A stretch of 64,000 nucleotides of DNA from Aquimarina sp. Aq78 (GTDB lineage Bacteria; Bacteroidota; Bacteroidia; Flavobacteriales; Flavobacteriaceae). The notes below the pieces were generated by a model. That model saw nothing but the letters and a program-made list of their open reading frames with translations, made no database searches and had not been told where the DNA came from. The stretch is from the NCBI RefSeq assembly GCF_900299525.1, contig NZ_OMKA01000032.1:1-64000 (forward strand), read 5' to 3'. A program made the translations under genes and the position numbers. Positions 61,144 through 64,000 of this stretch are shown piece by piece. Within the stretch, counting starts at the first letter, position 1; each line of letters opens with the position of its first letter.

Positions 61144-61689
61144 ATGAGAAATGTGTATAAAATTTTAGGCATTGTAAGTATATCTCTAATGATGAGCTGC
61201 AGTAGCGAACCTTCACTGCAAAAGTATTTTGTAGACCACCAGGGAGATGCTGATTTTATTGCCGTAGATGTGCCGACTAGTCTTTTGGATAAAGAAACTA
61301 TAGAACTTAATAGTGACGAGAGAGAAGCATTAGAAAGTATAAAAAAGGTTAACTTTTTGGCTTTGAAACTTACTAAAAGTAATCAGGGTAAATACGAAGA
61401 AGAGAGTGCAGCGATAAAAAAGATATTAGATACTGATACCTATGAAACCTTAATGCGATTTGGATCAGACGGAACCAAAGCGGTACTTAAATATCAAGGA
61501 GAAGAAGATGATATCGATGAGGTTATCGTTTTTGCTAAAAATAATAAAAAAGGACTAGCATTAGTACGTGTATTGGGAGATAATATGAGACCCGAAAAAA
61601 TGGCTATGCTTATGAAATCTGTAGAAAAAGGTAAAATCAACCTTGATGCTTTTAAAGAAATAGCACAGACTATTGATATTGATGATTAA
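61144..61689 (+). CDS. second DUF4252 family protein, lipoprotein
   Basis: A 181-residue lipoprotein (SLMMSCSS, Cys about 18) related to the preceding DUF4252 protein by the pattern DTYETLMRFGSDGTKAVLKY and the final ALVRVLGDNMRPEKMAML. I choose the ATG at 61144; a GTG six codons earlier is in frame. The pair may be a tandem duplication of one DUF4252 ancestor in which one copy gained a lipobox. It is probably coregulated with the ECF sigma genes. Confidence 0.8.
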   Translation: MRNVYKILGIVSISLMMSCSSEPSLQKYFVDHQGDADFIAVDVPTSLLDKETIELNSDEREALESIKKVNFLALKLTKSNQGKYEEESAAIKKILDTDTYETLMRFGSDGTKAVLKYQGEEDDIDEVIVFAKNNKKGLALVRVLGDNMRPEKMAMLMKSVEKGKINLDAFKEIAQTIDIDD

Positions 61690-61702
61690 TCAGTAGTAAC
61701 AA

Positions 61703-61743
61703 TATAAAAAAAGAGGCTGTTGAAAAACAGCCTCTTTTTTTGT
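61703..61743. terminator. bidirectional terminator
   Basis: AAAGAGGCTGTT pairs with AACAGCCTCTTT around GAAA, with runs of A and T on each side. It separates the DUF4252 gene from the converging purB. Confidence 0.9.
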
Positions 61744-61759
61744 GATTAAAATCTATTAC

Positions 61760-63103
61760 TTATATCCCTGTATAATTAGAAGGAGTAATTTGTTTTAACT
61801 CTGATTTTATAGATTCAGAAATATCAAGAGTTTCGATAAAATCTGCAATAGAATTTTGATTTATCTTTTCGTTAGTACGAGTAAGGCCTTTTAGTGCTTC
61901 ATAAGGATTTGGATATCCTTCTCGTCTTAGTATAGTCTGTATAGCTTCTGCAACAACTGCCCAGTTATTTTCAAGATCTTCGGCAAATTTATTTTCATTC
62001 AGTAAAAGCTTGTTTAGTCCTTTCAGGGTAGCCTGAAAAGCTATCAGCGTATGCCCAAATGGTACTCCGACATTTCTAAGTACTGTACTATCGGTAAGAT
62101 CACGTTGTAATCGACTTACAGGTAGTTTTGCAGCAAGGTGCTCGAATATAGCATTTGCTATCCCCAGGTTACCTTCACTATTTTCAAAATCAATAGGATT
62201 TACTTTATGCGGCATAGCCGAAGAACCAACTTCTCCTTTTTTTATTTTTTGCTTAAAATAATCCATAGATACATAGGTCCATACATCACGATCCAGATCC
62301 AGTATAATGGTATTAATACGTTTTAAACCATCAAATAATGCAGCCATATGATCATAATGCTCAATCTGAGTGGTAGGGAAAGAATGATGAAGTCCCAATT
62401 TTTCTTGTACAAAATGAGTCCCAAAAGCTTTCCAGTCGATATCTGGGTAAGCTACCTTATGTGCGTTGTAATTTCCTGTAGCACCACCAAATTTTGCAGC
62501 ACTTGGTATATCCTTTAATAAATCAAACTGTGCTTCGATTCTGGTGACATATACCTGAAACTCTTTTCCTAATCGGGTAGGAGAGGCAGGTTGGCCATGA
62601 GTACGGGCAAGCATAGGTATAGCAGACCATTCTTCTACCAAAGATTTTAGTTTTGCTAATAGTGTATTGTACTCTGGGATATAAACACTACTAATAGCTT
62701 CTTTGATACTTAATGGTACCGCAGTATTATTAATGTCTTGAGAGGTTAATCCAAAATGGATAAACTCTTTATATTGTTGTAACCCAAGAGCATCAAATTT
62801 CTCTTTGATAAAATACTCTACAGCTTTTACATCATGATTAGTTACTTTTTCAATGTCTTTTATTGCCGAGGCATCCTCACTAGAAAAAGCAGTGTAAATC
62901 TCTCTTAATTTATCAAATAAAGAGGTTTCGATACCTTGTAATTGTGGTAGCGGTAGCTCGCATAAGGCGATAAAATATTCAATTTCTACGAGTACACGAT
63001 ATTTGATTAAGGCTTCTTCACTAAAAAATGCACTAAGAGATTTGGTCTTTGATGCGTAACGCCCATCTATAGGTGAGATTGCTTGCAAAGGAAATAATGA
63101 CAT
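61760..63103 (-). CDS. purB: adenylosuccinate lyase
   Basis: A 447-residue PurB, acting twice in AMP synthesis (cleaving SAICAR and adenylosuccinate to fumarate). Landmarks are the N-terminal LQAISPIDGRYASK, the substrate-binding HFGLTSQDINNTA, ARTHGQPASPTRLG, and the fumarase/aspartase superfamily signature SSAMPHKVNPIDFEN. Length is normal. A -7 element TATCTTTG lies about 25 nt before the start codon. It is monocistronic. Confidence 0.97.
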   Translation of the reverse strand: MSLFPLQAISPIDGRYASKTKSLSAFFSEEALIKYRVLVEIEYFIALCELPLPQLQGIETSLFDKLREIYTAFSSEDASAIKDIEKVTNHDVKAVEYFIKEKFDALGLQQYKEFIHFGLTSQDINNTAVPLSIKEAISSVYIPEYNTLLAKLKSLVEEWSAIPMLARTHGQPASPTRLGKEFQVYVTRIEAQFDLLKDIPSAAKFGGATGNYNAHKVAYPDIDWKAFGTHFVQEKLGLHHSFPTTQIEHYDHMAALFDGLKRINTIILDLDRDVWTYVSMDYFKQKIKKGEVGSSAMPHKVNPIDFENSEGNLGIANAIFEHLAAKLPVSRLQRDLTDSTVLRNVGVPFGHTLIAFQATLKGLNKLLLNENKFAEDLENNWAVVAEAIQTILRREGYPNPYEALKGLTRTNEKINQNSIADFIETLDISESIKSELKQITPSNYTGI

Positions 63104-63125
63104 AATTTTCTTTTTTTTGAAGCTG

Positions 63126-63133
63126 CAAAGATA
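63126..63133 (-). promoter_or_regulatory. -7 element of purB
   Basis: TATCTTTG on the minus strand is a full match to the Bacteroidota TAnnTTTG element and lies just upstream of the purB start. Confidence 0.55.
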
Positions 63134-63192
63134 ATTTAATTAATTGCGAATTACGAAGTACAGGCTATGAATTTTAAAAGTTAGAGGTTTCC

Positions 63193-63217
63193 GTCACCCT
63201 GAGCTTGTCGAAGAGCC
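63193..63217 (+). repeat. dispersed intergenic repeat, CCCTGAGCTTGTCGAAG type
   Basis: GTCACCCTGAGCTTGTCGAA matches a repeat that I know to be scattered between genes in many Flavobacteriia. It is followed by three staggered CAACTAATAACC/CAACTAACAAC repeats (63216-63252) just beyond the stop of the next gene. The identification is from memory of the motif. Confidence 0.55.
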
Positions 63218-63250
63218 AACAACTAATAACCAGCTAACAACTAACAACTA

Positions 63251-63826
63251 CTAACTAATTTTTTTTAAGACCATTCGAGAACGTGCTTTATAAGCTGCGC
63301 TACCTGTATTGTAATTATTCTCTAGTGTTATTTTAAGTTCGGGATGTACCCAATCGAATTCTGTACCCAACAGATATAGCGATGTCATAGAATATGCTTT
63401 TGGAGCCACTTTTTGATCTGTGATGATCCAATCGAAACATAGTTCTGTTATTTTTTCACGATGTATAGTAGTTAAGGATGCTCTTACTTTAGGATTCTTT
63501 TTTTGGTAATAGGCAATACTTAGATATTCAAATATTTTTGCCATTGGTCTTACAGCGGGGTGCTGGTATACATTTGGTACAATACTAATCAACTGATCAA
63601 GATAAGGGAGAATAGCTGTAAGATCGTGCTTACATAAAAATTCGAGACCCCAGGAAGCTCTACACGAGATTTCATCATCTACCTGAGCGCAAATGTTTAG
63701 CAAATCAGGAAGCAATGCCGGATTCTCAAGGATTAAATTAGCAAAATGCTTCCTCTTTTCACGAGAATGATCTACAGTATTTAATACGTCTTCGAGCAAT
63801 ATCATAGATAATGTATCTTTTGTCAT
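63251..63826 (-). CDS. HEAT-like helical repeat protein
   Basis: A protein of up to 191 residues made of paired helices in a HEAT-like pattern (LENPALLPDLLNICAQVDDE, SCRASWGLEFLCKHDLTAILP, HPAVRPMAKIFEYLSIAYY). I know similar proteins next to purB in Flavobacteriia, where they are often mislabelled adenylosuccinate lyase. The ATG at 63826 lies inside a REP-like palindrome, so the ATG at 63805 (starting MILLEDVLNTVDHSRE) may be the natural start. Function unknown; possibly a scaffold. Confidence 0.7.
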   Translation of the reverse strand: MTKDTLSMILLEDVLNTVDHSREKRKHFANLILENPALLPDLLNICAQVDDEISCRASWGLEFLCKHDLTAILPYLDQLISIVPNVYQHPAVRPMAKIFEYLSIAYYQKKNPKVRASLTTIHREKITELCFDWIITDQKVAPKAYSMTSLYLLGTEFDWVHPELKITLENNYNTGSAAYKARSRMVLKKIS

Positions 63827-63844
63827 TCCAGCGTAGGCTGGAAT
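63825..63844. repeat. REP-like palindrome overlapping a start codon
   Basis: ATTCCAGCGTAGGCTGGAAT is an 8-bp perfect inverted repeat around GTAG, of the ATTCCAGC-N-GCTGGAAT type found scattered in many genomes. The ATG at 63826-63824 on the minus strand is formed by its left arm. A GGAATCCA/TGGATTCC pairing follows at 63840-63878. Confidence 0.6.
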
Positions 63845-64000
63845 CCATTTTGGTATAGTGCTATTAATAATTGGATTCCGTTCTTCAACAGAATATTAGA
63901 TCAACTCATCTCTATATCGGGTAAATTTTTATCATGAACTAAAGTCTTCAAGGTAAAAGGATATTAGATATTTTGATGATTTTTTTGAGAACCGGATATA

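Overview
The window is AT-rich chromosomal DNA from a marine-type member of the Bacteroidota, most likely Flavobacteriaceae and Aquimarina-like. The evidence is type IX secretion (T9SS type A) sorting domains, Bacteroidota-style -7 elements (TAnnTTTG), SusC/BtuB-like receptors, DUF4252 and DUF4870 proteins, M56/BlaI pairs and 'dual-action HEIGH' metalloproteases. The genus is an inference; no rRNA or tRNA gene is present to support it.

Layout. 1-1.5 kb: a degraded accessory patch holding REP-like palindromes, the 3' end of a REP-associated (Y1) transposase, a 150-bp tandem duplication and gene-end fragments around a small orphan gene. 2.5-8.7 kb: a Crp/Fnr regulator with a SnoaL-like/YceI pair, a TraB/ChaN-like lipoprotein, a GNAT acetyltransferase, an M43 protease remnant, a Tat-type PLP aminotransferase and a membrane AraC regulator. 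8.85-9.09 kb: a 242-bp non-coding array of eleven degenerate 22-bp dyads. 9.2-15.5 kb: mnmE and two tandemly duplicated T9SS-exported trypsin-like proteases; a scrap of mnmE between them marks the duplication junction. 15.8-20.2 kb: an LRR gene knocked out of frame at a 10-bp repeat tract, a DUF4870 membrane protein and a hybrid histidine kinase. 20.2-28.3 kb: nitrogen assimilation (amtB-glnK, divergent gltB-gltD). 28.5-37.3 kb: a HEIGH metalloprotease, a class C beta-lactamase-like serine hydrolase, an S41 protease, an M56/BlaI sensor-repressor pair whose sensor carries KIH repeats instead of a penicillin-binding domain, and a lipoprotein. 37.4-48.5 kb: housekeeping and amino-acid/peptide genes (PLP dehydratase, spermidine-synthase-like methyltransferase, AstE-like and GCS2-CBS pair, M20 peptidase, dnaN, DinB-like protein). 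48.6-57.7 kb: cobalamin uptake and salvage (btuC, btuF, cobC, cobS, cobT, cobU, a cobalamin riboswitch and btuB), with a sphingomyelinase-like lipoprotein in the middle. 57.8-64 kb: an S41 lipoprotein, an ECF sigma/anti-sigma/DUF4252 operon, purB and a HEAT-like protein flanked by dispersed repeats.

How the parts work together. BtuB, BtuF and BtuC would import corrinoids and CobU/CobT/CobS/CobC would rebuild the lower ligand; the ATPase partner is not here. AmtB and its PII protein sit beside the GltBD glutamate synthase. An identically spaced ECF-type promoter (TGTAAC ... CGTC, 22 nt start to start) precedes both the ECF sigma gene and the DUF4870 gene, which suggests autoregulation and one regulon member. 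A 14-bp dyad centred near -42 at two promoters suggests class II activation by the neighbouring Crp/Fnr protein. The observations most worth following up are the 22-bp phased dyad array, the protease duplication with its mnmE scar and swapped C-terminal domains, and the 10-bp repeat switch in the LRR gene.
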